Assembly (NCBI RefSeq): GCF_017876115.1
Contig: NZ_JAGINO010000015.1
Location: 100,783 to 164,782 of the forward strand
From: Azospirillum picis
Lineage (GTDB): Bacteria > Pseudomonadota > Alphaproteobacteria > Azospirillales > Azospirillaceae
Direction: 5' to 3'
Length of the DNA stretch: 64,000 bases
This document shows positions 26,164 through 34,673 of this stretch, piece by piece. The number at the start of each line of letters is the position of its first letter. The first letter of the stretch is position 1. Both the position numbers and the translations under genes were made by a program. Under the pieces are notes generated by a model. The model was not told where the DNA came from and searched no databases. It was given only the letters and a program-made list of their open reading frames with translations.

Positions 26164-27324
26164 ATGACCAAGATGCTCGCCGCCATCCGCGTCGTGGAGA
26201 TGGGGACCTACATCACCGGCCCCGCCGCCGGCATGCACCTCGCCGACCTCGGCGCCGACGTCATCAAGGTGGAGCGGCCGGGGGAGGGGGATCCGTTCCG
26301 CGCCTTCAAGGGCGGCCTCTATTCCCCGCATTTCCAGACCTACAACCGCAACAAGCGCTCCATCGCGCTCGACCTGCAGAAGCCGGAGGACCGCGCGGTC
26401 TTCGACGGGCTGATCGCCGAGGCCGACGTCTTCATCCAGAACTTCCGTCCCAGGGTGGCCGAGCGCATGGGCTTCGGGCCGGAGCAGCTCCGCGCCGCCA
26501 ACCCGCGGCTGGTCTATTGCGCCATTTCCGGCTTCGGCCGCACCGGCCCCTATCGCGACCGTCCGGCCTTCGACACGGTGGCCCAGGCCGCCGCCGGCTA
26601 CCTGCGCCTGCTGACGCCGCCGGACCGGCCGCGCGTCATCGGGCCGGCCATCGCCGACGCCGTGACCGGCCAGTATGCCGCCCTCGGCATCATGGCGGCG
26701 CTGCTGCAACGGGCGGCGACGGGGCAGGGGCGGGTGATCGACATCTCCATGCTGGAGGCGATGACCCACTTCAACCTGGACAGCTTCACCCACTTCTTCA
26801 GTGCCGGCGAGGTGATGGGGCCGCTCAGCCGGCCCAAGGTGTCGCAATCCTACACCTTCGCCTGCGCCGACGGCCGCTGGTTGGCCATCCATCTCTCCTC
26901 CCCCGTCAAGTTCTGGGAGGGGCTGACCGATGCGGTGGGGCGGCCCGACCTGCGCGAGGATCCGCGCTTCGCCGAGCGTCCGGCCCGCATCGCGAACCAG
27001 GACGCGCTGATCGCCATCATGGCGCCGCTGTTCGCGGCCAAGCCGCGCGACGAATGGTGCGCGATGCTGGAGACGCTCGGCGTGCCCCATTCCGCCGCCT
27101 ACGACAGCGACGAGGCGCTGGACGACCCGCAGGCGGTCCACCTGCGCCTGAAGGTCGAGGCCGAGCATCCGGTGATGGGCCGCTTCCGCACGGTGCGCCC
27201 GCCCTACACCGTCGACGGCGAGCCGGACCTGGAGGTCCTGCCGCCTCCCACGCTCGACGAGCATGGCGCGGCCATCCGCGCGCAACTGGCCGCCGGCGCG
27301 CAAAGCCGCTGGCCGGCGGCCTGA
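26164..27324 (+). CDS. CaiB/BaiF family (class III) CoA-transferase
   Basis: This 386-residue CoA-transferase begins with the RVVEMGTYITGPAAGMHLADLGADVIKVE block. It has the catalytic Asp165 in GPAIADAVTGQ, equivalent to the formyl-CoA transferase aspartate, and the GQGRVIDISMLEAM segment. GGAG at 26152-26155 favours ATG 26164 over the overlapping GTG at 26155. It would move CoA onto the carboxylic acid that the neighbouring lyase then cleaves. The two are clearly coupled. Confidence 0.87.
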   Translation: MTKMLAAIRVVEMGTYITGPAAGMHLADLGADVIKVERPGEGDPFRAFKGGLYSPHFQTYNRNKRSIALDLQKPEDRAVFDGLIAEADVFIQNFRPRVAERMGFGPEQLRAANPRLVYCAISGFGRTGPYRDRPAFDTVAQAAAGYLRLLTPPDRPRVIGPAIADAVTGQYAALGIMAALLQRAATGQGRVIDISMLEAMTHFNLDSFTHFFSAGEVMGPLSRPKVSQSYTFACADGRWLAIHLSSPVKFWEGLTDAVGRPDLREDPRFAERPARIANQDALIAIMAPLFAAKPRDEWCAMLETLGVPHSAAYDSDEALDDPQAVHLRLKVEAEHPVMGRFRTVRPPYTVDGEPDLEVLPPPTLDEHGAAIRAQLAAGAQSRWPAA

Positions 27325-27349
27325 TCAACAAGAACGGGAGGAGAGCGAG

Positions 27350-28321
27350 ATGAAAATGGGCTTCAAGGCGTTCCGCAACACCGGCATCGCGCTGCTGGCG
27401 GCGATGGCGACGACCGCGCTGACGGCCGGCACCGGCCATGCCGCGGACACGATCCGCATCGGCCTGTCCACCAAGGCATGGTTCCCCTCCTTCGTGGCGG
27501 AGATCACCCAGCAGCAGGGCATCTTCAAGAAGCATGACATCAACGCCGAGCTGACCGTCTACCAGAGCGGCTCGGAAGCGCTGACCGCCATCGCCGCCGG
27601 TGCCGCCGACCTGATGTCGAGCAATCCCAGCATCGTCGGCGAAGGGCGCGAGGCCGGGGTGAACGTCAAGATGGTCGCCATGCTGGCGACCCGGAACTTC
27701 GGCTGGCAGATCATGGTGCCGCCCAAGAGCGGCATCAAGGCGGTCGCCGACCTGGCCAAGCACAAGGTCGGCATCACGTCGGCCGGCTCCAACACCGACC
27801 TGCTGGCGAGCTGGGTGAAGAAGAAGTACGGCATCGACTTCGTCGCCATTCCGGTCGGCGGCGCCGGCCTCGTCCCCAACCTGATCAGCGGCAACCTGGA
27901 CGCCGTCATCATCTACCCGCCGCTCAGCTATCAGGTGGCGCTCGACGGCAACGGCCGGGTGCTGACCGACTTCAGCGACGAGATGCCGCCCCATCTCGAG
28001 GCCGGCTGGGCCGCCGACGACGAGTATGCCGCCAAGCACAAGGACGCGCTGAAGCGGGCCTTGACCGCCCTGTTCGAAGGGGTCGCCTACATCAAGGGCA
28101 ATCCCGACGCGGTCATCCCGCAGCTCGCCAAGTATGACGGCGTCTCGGCCGAGGTCGCCAAGCAGGAATACGCCAACACCTTCGGCCACCTGTCCGACGA
28201 CGGCGCGATGACCAAGGAGCTGGTCCAGGAGACGCTGAACCTCTACGCCAACGGCAAGAAGGAACTGGATGCCTCGACGCTGTTCGACAGCTCCTTCACG
28301 CCCGTCGCGATCGCGCGCTGA
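27350..28321 (+). CDS. ABC transporter substrate-binding protein, NMT1/SsuA-like
   Basis: This 323-residue periplasmic protein has a signal peptide ending GHAAD near residue 33. Its fold markers are IRIGLSTKAWFPSFVAEITQ and AAGAADLMSSNPSIVGEGRE, seen in nitrate/sulfonate/thiamine-precursor binding proteins. GGGAGGAG precedes the ATG at good distance. It heads the four-gene transporter in the catabolic operon and should deliver the CoA-transferase/lyase substrate. Family identity alone does not give the ligand. Confidence 0.88.
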   Translation: MKMGFKAFRNTGIALLAAMATTALTAGTGHAADTIRIGLSTKAWFPSFVAEITQQQGIFKKHDINAELTVYQSGSEALTAIAAGAADLMSSNPSIVGEGREAGVNVKMVAMLATRNFGWQIMVPPKSGIKAVADLAKHKVGITSAGSNTDLLASWVKKKYGIDFVAIPVGGAGLVPNLISGNLDAVIIYPPLSYQVALDGNGRVLTDFSDEMPPHLEAGWAADDEYAAKHKDALKRALTALFEGVAYIKGNPDAVIPQLAKYDGVSAEVAKQEYANTFGHLSDDGAMTKELVQETLNLYANGKKELDASTLFDSSFTPVAIAR

Positions 28322-28330
28322 GCCCGGGGG

Positions 28331-29083
28331 ATGGCGACCCGCGACGCGGTCTTGGGCTACGGGGCGGCGGGAGCCGTCTTCCTGGCCCTGTGGGAGGCGG
28401 CCCCGCGGCTGGGCTGGATCGACGGGCGGCTGCTGCCGCCCTTCTCCGACGTCGTCGCGGCCCTCGGCGCCATGGCCGCGACGGCGACCTTCTGGCAGCA
28501 GGTCCAGCTCACGCTGCTGGAGACCCTGACGGCCTTCGTCATCGCGCTGCCGGTCGGCGCGCTGCTGGGGGTGCTGGTGCAGGAGAGCCGGTTCGCCTCG
28601 CTGGTCTTCAAGCCGCTGATCTTCTTCGTCTTCAGCATCCCGAAGTCGATCTTCCTGCCGATCTTCATCCTGATCCTCGGCATCGCCTTCTGGCAGAAGG
28701 TCGCCTTCGGCATCTTCTCCACCGTCTTCATCGTGATGATGACCACCTTCTCGGCGGTGGAGTCGGTGCGCGAGGACCAGTTGCGCGTCGCCCGCTCCCT
28801 CGACGCCTCGACCATGCAGAAGATCCTCTTCGTCTACCTGCCGAGCATGACGCCGGTCCTGCTGGAGGCGGTGCGAGTGGCGATGATCTTCAACTTCACC
28901 GGCATCCTGCTGGCCGAGATGTACGCGTCGCGCGAAGGGATCGGCAACGCCATCGGCGTCTGGGGCCTGGGATTCCAGATCAAGGAGCTGCTGGCGATGG
29001 TGCTCTTCGTCTCGGTCCTGGCCATCGGCTTCAACGAGGCGATCCGCTACGTGGAAGCCAAGTGCGAACACTGGAGGAACTGA
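28331..29083 (+). CDS. ABC transporter permease, SsuC/TauC-like (1)
   Basis: This 250-residue inner-membrane permease has about six hydrophobic segments and the ATPase-coupling EAA-type loop around AVESVREDQLRVARSLDASTMQKILFVYLPSM, here read in pieces. It starts nine bases after the binding-protein stop. A second, non-identical permease lies after the ATPase gene, so this importer probably works as a heterodimer. Confidence 0.85.
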   Translation: MATRDAVLGYGAAGAVFLALWEAAPRLGWIDGRLLPPFSDVVAALGAMAATATFWQQVQLTLLETLTAFVIALPVGALLGVLVQESRFASLVFKPLIFFVFSIPKSIFLPIFILILGIAFWQKVAFGIFSTVFIVMMTTFSAVESVREDQLRVARSLDASTMQKILFVYLPSMTPVLLEAVRVAMIFNFTGILLAEMYASREGIGNAIGVWGLGFQIKELLAMVLFVSVLAIGFNEAIRYVEAKCEHWRN

Positions 29084-29088
29084 CTGTG

Positions 29089-29937
29089 ATGCCCCGCATG
29101 TCCCAAGCCACGGCGTCCATCCGGAAACCGCACGGCGCCACCATGTCGGTGGTCGGGCCGGACCATCCGGCGGCCGACGCCGGCAAGACGCTGGAGGTCC
29201 GCGACCTCAACCACACCTACAACGTCAACGGCAAGACGACGCAGGCCTTGAAGGACATCGCCTTCAACGTTTCCGCCGGCCGCTTCCTCTCCATCGTCGG
29301 GCCGAGCGGCTGCGGCAAATCCTCGCTGCTGATGATGCTGGCCGGCCTGCTGACGCCGAGCGACGGCACGATCGCCGTCGGCGGTCGCCCGCTGACCAAG
29401 CCGGACCCGACCCGCGTCGGCGTCGTCTTCCAGGATGCCAGCCTGTTCCCCTGGCTGACCGCCCGCCGCAACGTCGAGTTCCCGCTGTTCCTGCGCGGCG
29501 TCGACAAGGCCGTCCGCCGCGAGAAGGCCGAGGAGGCGCTGGCGCTGGTCGGGCTGGAGCGCTTCGCCGACAGCCTGCCGCACGAGCTGTCCGGCGGCAT
29601 GAAGCAGCGCGTCTCCATCGCCCGCGGCCTCGTCCAGGACCCGCCGATCCTGCTGATGGACGAGCCCTTCGCCGCGCTGGACGAGCAGACCCGCATCACC
29701 ATGGGCGACGAGCTGCTGCGCATCTGGGAGAAGGCGCGCAAGACCATCGTCTTCGTCACCCACGGCCTGAGCGAGGCGATCTACCTGTCCGACGAGGTGC
29801 TGGTGCTGTCCGGGCGTCCCGGCCGCATCCTCGACCGCGTCGTCATCGACCTGCCGCGCCCGCGGTCGCTGGAGATGATGGCGCAACCCCGGTTCGCAGA
29901 GCTGCGTGAGGCGATATGGCATATGATCAAAGCGTGA
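29089..29937 (+). CDS. ABC transporter ATP-binding protein, SsuB/TauB-like
   Basis: This 282-residue ATPase has Walker A GPSGCGKSS, Q-loop VFQDASLFPW, signature LSGGMKQR, Walker B ILLMDEPFAALD and switch His in FVTHGLSEA. It has an N-terminal extension of about 35 residues before LEVRDLNHTY. The ATG at 29089 follows GGAGG by 11 bases, and GTG 29086 or ATG 29098 are alternatives. Its last 22 bases overlap the second permease. It powers the importer of the catabolic operon. Confidence 0.88.
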   Translation: MPRMSQATASIRKPHGATMSVVGPDHPAADAGKTLEVRDLNHTYNVNGKTTQALKDIAFNVSAGRFLSIVGPSGCGKSSLLMMLAGLLTPSDGTIAVGGRPLTKPDPTRVGVVFQDASLFPWLTARRNVEFPLFLRGVDKAVRREKAEEALALVGLERFADSLPHELSGGMKQRVSIARGLVQDPPILLMDEPFAALDEQTRITMGDELLRIWEKARKTIVFVTHGLSEAIYLSDEVLVLSGRPGRILDRVVIDLPRPRSLEMMAQPRFAELREAIWHMIKA

Positions 29938-30752
29938 CGCACCTCCCGCGCGGCCGCGAGGCGTCCGCCGGGATGAGCCTGGAGGCCAAGGCCCGGATCT
30001 GCCGCTATGTCATCATCGCCGCGATCATCGCCGCCTGGGAGATCGTGCCGCGGCTCGGGCTGGTGCCGCGCCTGTTCCTGCCGTCGCTCAGCAGCACGCT
30101 GACGGTGCTGGTGGCGCAATCCGGCGACTTCGCGGTCCAGATGCTGGTGACGCTGCAGGAGGTCGGCATGGCGCTGGTCTTCGCCTGCGGCTTCGGCATC
30201 CTGTTCGGCCTGTGGGTCGGCAGCACACTGACCGTGCGCAAGGCGCTGCTGCCGGTGGTGTCGGCGCTGTTCGCGGTGCCGCTGGTGGTGCTCTATCCGC
30301 TGTTCACCGCGTGGTTCGGCATCGGCTCGGCCTCCAAGGTGGTGTTCGCCAGCGTCTACGGGCTGCTGCCGACGGTGCTGGGAACGGCGGCCGGCGCGCA
30401 GACGATCGACCGCCAGCTCACCCAGGCCGCCCGCAGCATGGGGGCGACGCGCCTGCAGCAGATCCTGTGGGTCACCCTGCCGGCATCCGTCCCGACCGTC
30501 CTGGCCTCGTTCCGTCTGGGCGGGGCGCTGGTGATCGTCGGTGTGGTGGTCGCCGAGATGATGATGTCCAGCGCCGGCATCGGCTTCCTGCTGTCCAAGT
30601 ACCGCACGCAGCTCAACAGCCCCGGCGTCTTCGCCGCGATCATCCTGATCCTGGCCCTGGCCATCGGGTTCGACCTCGCGGTGCAGGCCATCGAGCGGCG
30701 CTGGACCGGCAGCCGGAACAAGGCGGCGGGCCGTCCGGCGGACGCGCCGTGA
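29916..30752 (+). CDS. ABC transporter permease, SsuC/TauC-like (2)
   Basis: This 278-residue permease has six hydrophobic segments and coupling-loop sequence AGAQTIDRQLTQAARSMGA. It starts inside the ATPase gene (22-base overlap), which indicates translational coupling. It pairs with the first permease of the operon, and the two share a family but differ in sequence. The tail is Arg/Ala-rich and not conserved. Confidence 0.85.
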   Translation: MAYDQSVTHLPRGREASAGMSLEAKARICRYVIIAAIIAAWEIVPRLGLVPRLFLPSLSSTLTVLVAQSGDFAVQMLVTLQEVGMALVFACGFGILFGLWVGSTLTVRKALLPVVSALFAVPLVVLYPLFTAWFGIGSASKVVFASVYGLLPTVLGTAAGAQTIDRQLTQAARSMGATRLQQILWVTLPASVPTVLASFRLGGALVIVGVVVAEMMMSSAGIGFLLSKYRTQLNSPGVFAAIILILALAIGFDLAVQAIERRWTGSRNKAAGRPADAP

Positions 30753-30771
30753 GGGAAGGGAGGCCAATGCG

Positions 30772-31416
30772 ATGAAGAAAGTCACCCTGAGCTTCGACAA
30801 CGGTCCCGATCCGGACACCACGCCCAAGGTGCTGGACGTGCTGGCCCGCCACGGACTGGCCGCCAGCTTCTTCGTGGTCGGCGAGCGGCTGCGCGATCCC
30901 GCCCGCCGCGCGGTGTGCGAACGGGCGCGGGCGGAAGGGCACCTGATCGGCAACCATACCTACGGCCACATCATGCCGCTGGGCATGAGCGCCAACCCGG
31001 ACCTGCCGGCCTGGGAGATCGGCAAGGCGCAGGAGCTGATCGGCACGCTGTCCGAGCCGGTGCCGCTGTTCCGCCCGTCCGGCGCGCTGGGCGCGCTGAA
31101 CGACACGCTGTTCAGCCGGCGGGCGCTCGACCACCTGGTGGCCGGCGGCTACACCTGCGTGCTGTGGAACGCCGTCCCGCGCGACTGGGACGATCCGAAG
31201 GGCTGGGTCGACCGCGCGCTGGAGATGTGCGAGCGGCAAAGCTGGCCGCTGGTCGTGCTGCACGACATCGACACCGGCGCGATGGATGCGCTCGACCGCT
31301 TCCTCGGCGAACTGGCGCAGCGGGACATGGCCGTGGTCCAGGAGTTCCCGCCCGATTGCGTCCCCATCGTCGGCGGCCGGATCGTCGCACCGGTCGAGCA
31401 GTATGTCGCCGCCTGA
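30772..31416 (+). CDS. Polysaccharide deacetylase-like protein (NodB fold) with altered metal site
   Basis: This 214-residue CE4/NodB-fold protein opens VTLSFDNGPDPDTT, where the family has (T/S)FDDGP. Asp9 is kept but the second, metal-binding aspartate is Asn10. The metal histidines remain (GNHTYGH, His62 and His66), as does RPSG. There is no signal peptide, so it acts in the cytoplasm, unlike peptidoglycan deacetylases. In this operon it may hydrolyse an amide or imide of the imported compound, as PuuE-type NodB-fold enzymes do. The reaction is unknown. Confidence 0.8.
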   Translation: MKKVTLSFDNGPDPDTTPKVLDVLARHGLAASFFVVGERLRDPARRAVCERARAEGHLIGNHTYGHIMPLGMSANPDLPAWEIGKAQELIGTLSEPVPLFRPSGALGALNDTLFSRRALDHLVAGGYTCVLWNAVPRDWDDPKGWVDRALEMCERQSWPLVVLHDIDTGAMDALDRFLGELAQRDMAVVQEFPPDCVPIVGGRIVAPVEQYVAA

Positions 31417-32257
31417 CGGGGCGGCGGCCTCCGCCGCTGCCGGCCGCACCGTCACGCTGACGACCCCCGACGGGGTCCGGCTGGCGGTGCAGGACTGGCG
31501 CCGCCCGTCGAGCGGGCGGGACGTGCTGCTGATCCACGGCTTTTCGCAGTCCCACCAGTGCTGGCGCCGGCAGACCGGCGGGGCGCTGGCGGCGCGCCTC
31601 CGGCTGGTCACCTACGACAACCGGGGGCATGGCGGGTCCGCCAAGCCGGCGGAGGCCGGCGCCTACCGCGATCCGGCGCTGTGGGCCGACGAGGTGCGGA
31701 CGGTGATCGACGGCATGGCGCTCCGGCGCCCCATCCTGGTGGCCTGGTCCTACGCCGGGCGGATCGTGCTGGACTACCTGACGCGCCACGGCGACGGGGC
31801 GATCGGCGGCCTCGTCATGGTCGGCGCCACCAGCACCCTTGCCCCCGCCTGCGTCGGACCGGCCGCCGTCCTGATGGGGGCGATGGGGCACGAGGACCGG
31901 GCGACGGCGGATGCCGCCGCCGCGGACTTCATCGACCGCTGCACCCACCTGCCGCTGCCGGCGGTGGAGGCCGAGGCGATGCGGAGCCATACCGCCCTGA
32001 CGCCGCAGGAGGTGAGGCGGGCCCTGGCCGGCCGGCCGGCCGACTACGACGCCACCCTGCGGGCCTTGCGCGTCCCGGTGCTGGCGATCCATGGCGAGGA
32101 GGATGCGGTGATCCGCCCGGCCATGGCCGAGCACACCGTGCGGCAGGCCGCGGGCGCCGGGCTGCGCCTCTATCCGGACGTCGGCCACATGCCCTTCTGG
32201 GAGGCTGCCGACCGGTTCGACGCCGAGCTGGCGGCTTTCGCCGACGCCTGCCCCTGA
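31403..32257 (+). CDS. Alpha/beta hydrolase
   Basis: This 284-residue alpha/beta hydrolase has oxyanion motif LLIHGFSQSHQCW, nucleophile Ser in VAWSYAGR (A-x-S-x-A rather than G-x-S-x-G), acid GEEDAVI and catalytic His in VGHMPFW. It overlaps the deacetylase gene by 14 bases and closes the catabolic operon. An ester- or lactone-splitting step before CoA activation is plausible. The substrate is not defined by sequence. Confidence 0.87.
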   Translation: MSPPDGAAASAAAGRTVTLTTPDGVRLAVQDWRRPSSGRDVLLIHGFSQSHQCWRRQTGGALAARLRLVTYDNRGHGGSAKPAEAGAYRDPALWADEVRTVIDGMALRRPILVAWSYAGRIVLDYLTRHGDGAIGGLVMVGATSTLAPACVGPAAVLMGAMGHEDRATADAAAADFIDRCTHLPLPAVEAEAMRSHTALTPQEVRRALAGRPADYDATLRALRVPVLAIHGEEDAVIRPAMAEHTVRQAAGAGLRLYPDVGHMPFWEAADRFDAELAAFADACP

Positions 32258-32269
32258 GGGTCGGCCGTG

Positions 32270-32309
32270 TGGGGCCGGTGGACCGCTTCGGTCAGGACCC
32301 ACCGCCCCA
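32270..32309. terminator. Hairpin between convergent operons
   Basis: TGGGGCCGGTGG (32270-32281) pairs with CCACCGCCCCA (32299-32309) with one bulge, and an inner CCG-CTT-CGG mini-stem fills the loop. It lies between two convergent genes, fits a bidirectional terminator and has no T-tract. Confidence 0.4.
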
Positions 32310-32364
32310 CCGCGGAGGACGTGCCGGGCGGCTTTCCTCTACACCGCGGTGCCGCCCTGCTCCG

Positions 32365-33660
32365 TCACTTGGCCAGGTCGACCGCCTCCGCCAGGCGCTG
32401 CACCGCGTCCTTGCTGCTCATGCCGGAATTGAAGTGGCTGGTGACGACGTCCAGGAAGGCGCCGCGGACGGCGCCCGGCACCGCCATTTCATGGGCCATC
32501 GAGGGCACGGCGCTGTTGTCGGCGATCGCGCCCTTCAGGTCGTCCATCGACTTGACCGCGCATTCGTCGAAGCTGTCGCGCGCCATGTCCTGGCGGGCCG
32601 GGATCGAGCCCTTGAGGACGTTGAAGGTTTCCTGGAACTTCTTGCCCAGGATCAGCTTGGCCAGCAGCTTCTGGCCGGCGGCGCGGTCGGCGTCGTCGGA
32701 CTTGAACATGACGAAGCTGTCCGAGTTGACGATGTAACCCGATTTGCCGGGCACATGGGCGCAGACGAAGTCCTTGCCCGGCAGCTTGCCGGCGGCGGTC
32801 AACTCGCCCTTCTCCCAGTCGCCCATGATCTGCATGGCGGCCTGGCCGTTCATCAGCATGCCGGCGGCGATGTTCCATTCGCGGCCGGGGAAGCCGTCGT
32901 CGACGAAGCCGCGCAGCTTGCGCATCTGGTCGAACACCTTGACCATGGTGTCGCTGGTCAGCGCCGTCTGGTCCAGCTCCACCAGCGCCTTGCGGTAGAA
33001 GTCCGCACCGCCGAGGCCGAGGACCACGTCCTCGAACAGGGCGCCCTCCTGCCAGGGCTGGCCGCCATGGGCCAGCGGGACGATGCCGGCGGCCTTCAGC
33101 TTCTCCGCCGCGGCGTTGAACTCGTCCCAGGTCTTGGGAATCTCGACGCCGGCCTTCTTCATCGCCTGCGGGTTGACCCACAGCCAGTTGACGCGGTGGA
33201 TGTTCACCGGCACGGCGTAATAATGGCCCTTGTCGGTGACGACGTCGCGGATCTGCGGCGGCAGGATGGCGTCCCAGTTCTCCGCCTTGGCGACCTCGTC
33301 GAGGGTGGCGAGCTTGCCCTGGGCCGCCCAGTCCTTGATGTTCGGCCCCTTGAGCTGGACGGCGTTCGGCGGGTCCCCCGCCAGCACGCGCGAGCGCAGC
33401 ACGGTGCTGGCGGCATCGCCACCGCCGCCGGCCACCGGCGCGTCGATCCATTTGCCGCCCGACGCCTCGAAGTCCTGGCGCAGCGCGCCGGCCGCCTTCG
33501 ATTCGCCCCCGGAGGTCCAGTAATGCAGCACCTCGACCGTCGGTTCCGCCCTGGCCGGCGCCGCCAGCAGGCTGCCGGCCAGCACGCCCGCCAGCGCGGT
33601 CGCCATCCTGGTCATGGCAAGGTGGGATTTCCCGGTACGGGATTCTCGTTGCGTCCGCAT
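32365..33660 (-). CDS. Carbohydrate ABC transporter substrate-binding protein (glucose/mannose type)
   Basis: This 431-residue family 1 extracellular sugar-binding protein has a signal peptide (MATALAGVLAGSLLAAPARA core). Mature motifs are VEVLHYWTSGGESKA, GHYYAVPVNIHRVNWLWVN and MGDWEKGEL, typical of GtsA-like glucose binders. The start at 33660 is chosen among several ATGs, and 33669 and 33615 are possible. It is divergent from the response regulator and shares its upstream box array with the permease operon at 43584, so it is very likely that transporter's missing binding protein. Confidence 0.87.
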   Translation of the reverse strand: MRTQRESRTGKSHLAMTRMATALAGVLAGSLLAAPARAEPTVEVLHYWTSGGESKAAGALRQDFEASGGKWIDAPVAGGGGDAASTVLRSRVLAGDPPNAVQLKGPNIKDWAAQGKLATLDEVAKAENWDAILPPQIRDVVTDKGHYYAVPVNIHRVNWLWVNPQAMKKAGVEIPKTWDEFNAAAEKLKAAGIVPLAHGGQPWQEGALFEDVVLGLGGADFYRKALVELDQTALTSDTMVKVFDQMRKLRGFVDDGFPGREWNIAAGMLMNGQAAMQIMGDWEKGELTAAGKLPGKDFVCAHVPGKSGYIVNSDSFVMFKSDDADRAAGQKLLAKLILGKKFQETFNVLKGSIPARQDMARDSFDECAVKSMDDLKGAIADNSAVPSMAHEMAVPGAVRGAFLDVVTSHFNSGMSSKDAVQRLAEAVDLAK

Positions 33661-33752
33661 CTCCGACATTTCCCCCTTGGACCGTCTTGATTGCTGGCCG
33701 GATGGCCGTGCCGGAACTCTAACGCGCGTGCAATCAGGCGGCCCCATTATTT

Positions 33753-33801
33753 GGTAACAACGCCTTCTCACCGGCGCCGAGCTGTTACACGGCCGTTACA
33801 A
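33753..33801. promoter_or_regulatory. Operator array GGTAAC-N25-GTTAC-N6-GTTACAA (copy 1)
   Basis: GGTAAC at 33753, GTTAC at 33784 and GTTACAA at 33795. Exactly the same boxes and spacings occur at 43694-43742 upstream of the permease operon. The two GTTAC boxes are 11 bases apart, the usual period of OmpR-family direct repeats. It lies between the binding-protein gene and the response-regulator gene. Confidence 0.7.
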
Positions 33802-33911
33802 TGGCTGCCGGCGACGGACTATACCGCGGCCGGCTGGTGCGGCTAGAGTGGGGCGGCAAGACGGCGATCGGAGCCGGATGGGCTGAGCCGGGCAGGCGGG
33901 GCGGACGGGGC

Positions 33912-34673
33912 ATGGAGCGCGCGCGGCATCTTCTCGTCGTGGACGACGATCCCGAGATCCGGGACATGCTCCACGATTTCCTGGTCAGGAGCGGGTTCCG
34001 CGTCTCCACCGCCGCCGACGGGCGCGAGATGGGGCGGGTGCTGGCGCAATGGCCGGTCGACCTGATCGTGCTGGACCTCATGCTGCCGGGCGAGGATGGG
34101 ACCAGCCTGTGCCGGTCGCTGCGCGCCAGGTCCGATTCCAGGTCGGACACGCCGGTGATCATGCTGACCGCCATGGGCAGCGAGGTCGACCGGATCGTCG
34201 GGCTGGAGGTCGGCGCCGACGATTATCTGGTGAAGCCGTTCAGCGCCCGCGAACTGCTGGCCCGCATCCGTGCCATCCTGCGCCGCAGCGGCGGGTCGGA
34301 GACGGTGCGAGAACGCCACCGCGTCCTGGGCTTTGCCGGCTGGTCGCTCGACCAGGGGCGGCGGGAACTGCGCACGCCGGACAAGGTGGTGGTGCATCTG
34401 AGCCAGGGGGAATACGCCCTGCTCGGCACGCTGCTGGAGCGGGCGCCGCAGGTGGTGGAGCGGACGGAGCTGCTGGAAAAGCACCGCGGCGACACGTCGA
34501 TCCCGTTCGACCGCAGCATCGACATCCAGATCAGCCGCCTGCGCCGCAAGCTGGAGGAGGGATCGGGCGGTTCGGCGCTGATCAGGACGGTGCGCGGGAT
34601 CGGATACCAGTTCACCGTGACGGTGGACGACCTGGGCGAGTCGGTCGCCGCCGGAATCGGCCGTGGGGCTTGA
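33912..34673 (+). CDS. Response regulator, OmpR family
   Basis: This 253-residue two-component regulator has a receiver domain (acidic Asp11-13, phospho-acceptor Asp55 in VLDLMLPGEDG, Lys108 in YLVKPF) and a C-terminal winged helix from about residue 150 to 240. The winged helix contains SIDIQISRLRRKLEE and the GIGYQF end. It overlaps the histidine kinase by 11 bases. Its position beside a sugar-binding protein resembles GltR/GtrS glucose regulation, and the paired GTTAC boxes upstream are a natural target. Confidence 0.9.
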   Translation: MERARHLLVVDDDPEIRDMLHDFLVRSGFRVSTAADGREMGRVLAQWPVDLIVLDLMLPGEDGTSLCRSLRARSDSRSDTPVIMLTAMGSEVDRIVGLEVGADDYLVKPFSARELLARIRAILRRSGGSETVRERHRVLGFAGWSLDQGRRELRTPDKVVVHLSQGEYALLGTLLERAPQVVERTELLEKHRGDTSIPFDRSIDIQISRLRRKLEEGSGGSALIRTVRGIGYQFTVTVDDLGESVAAGIGRGA

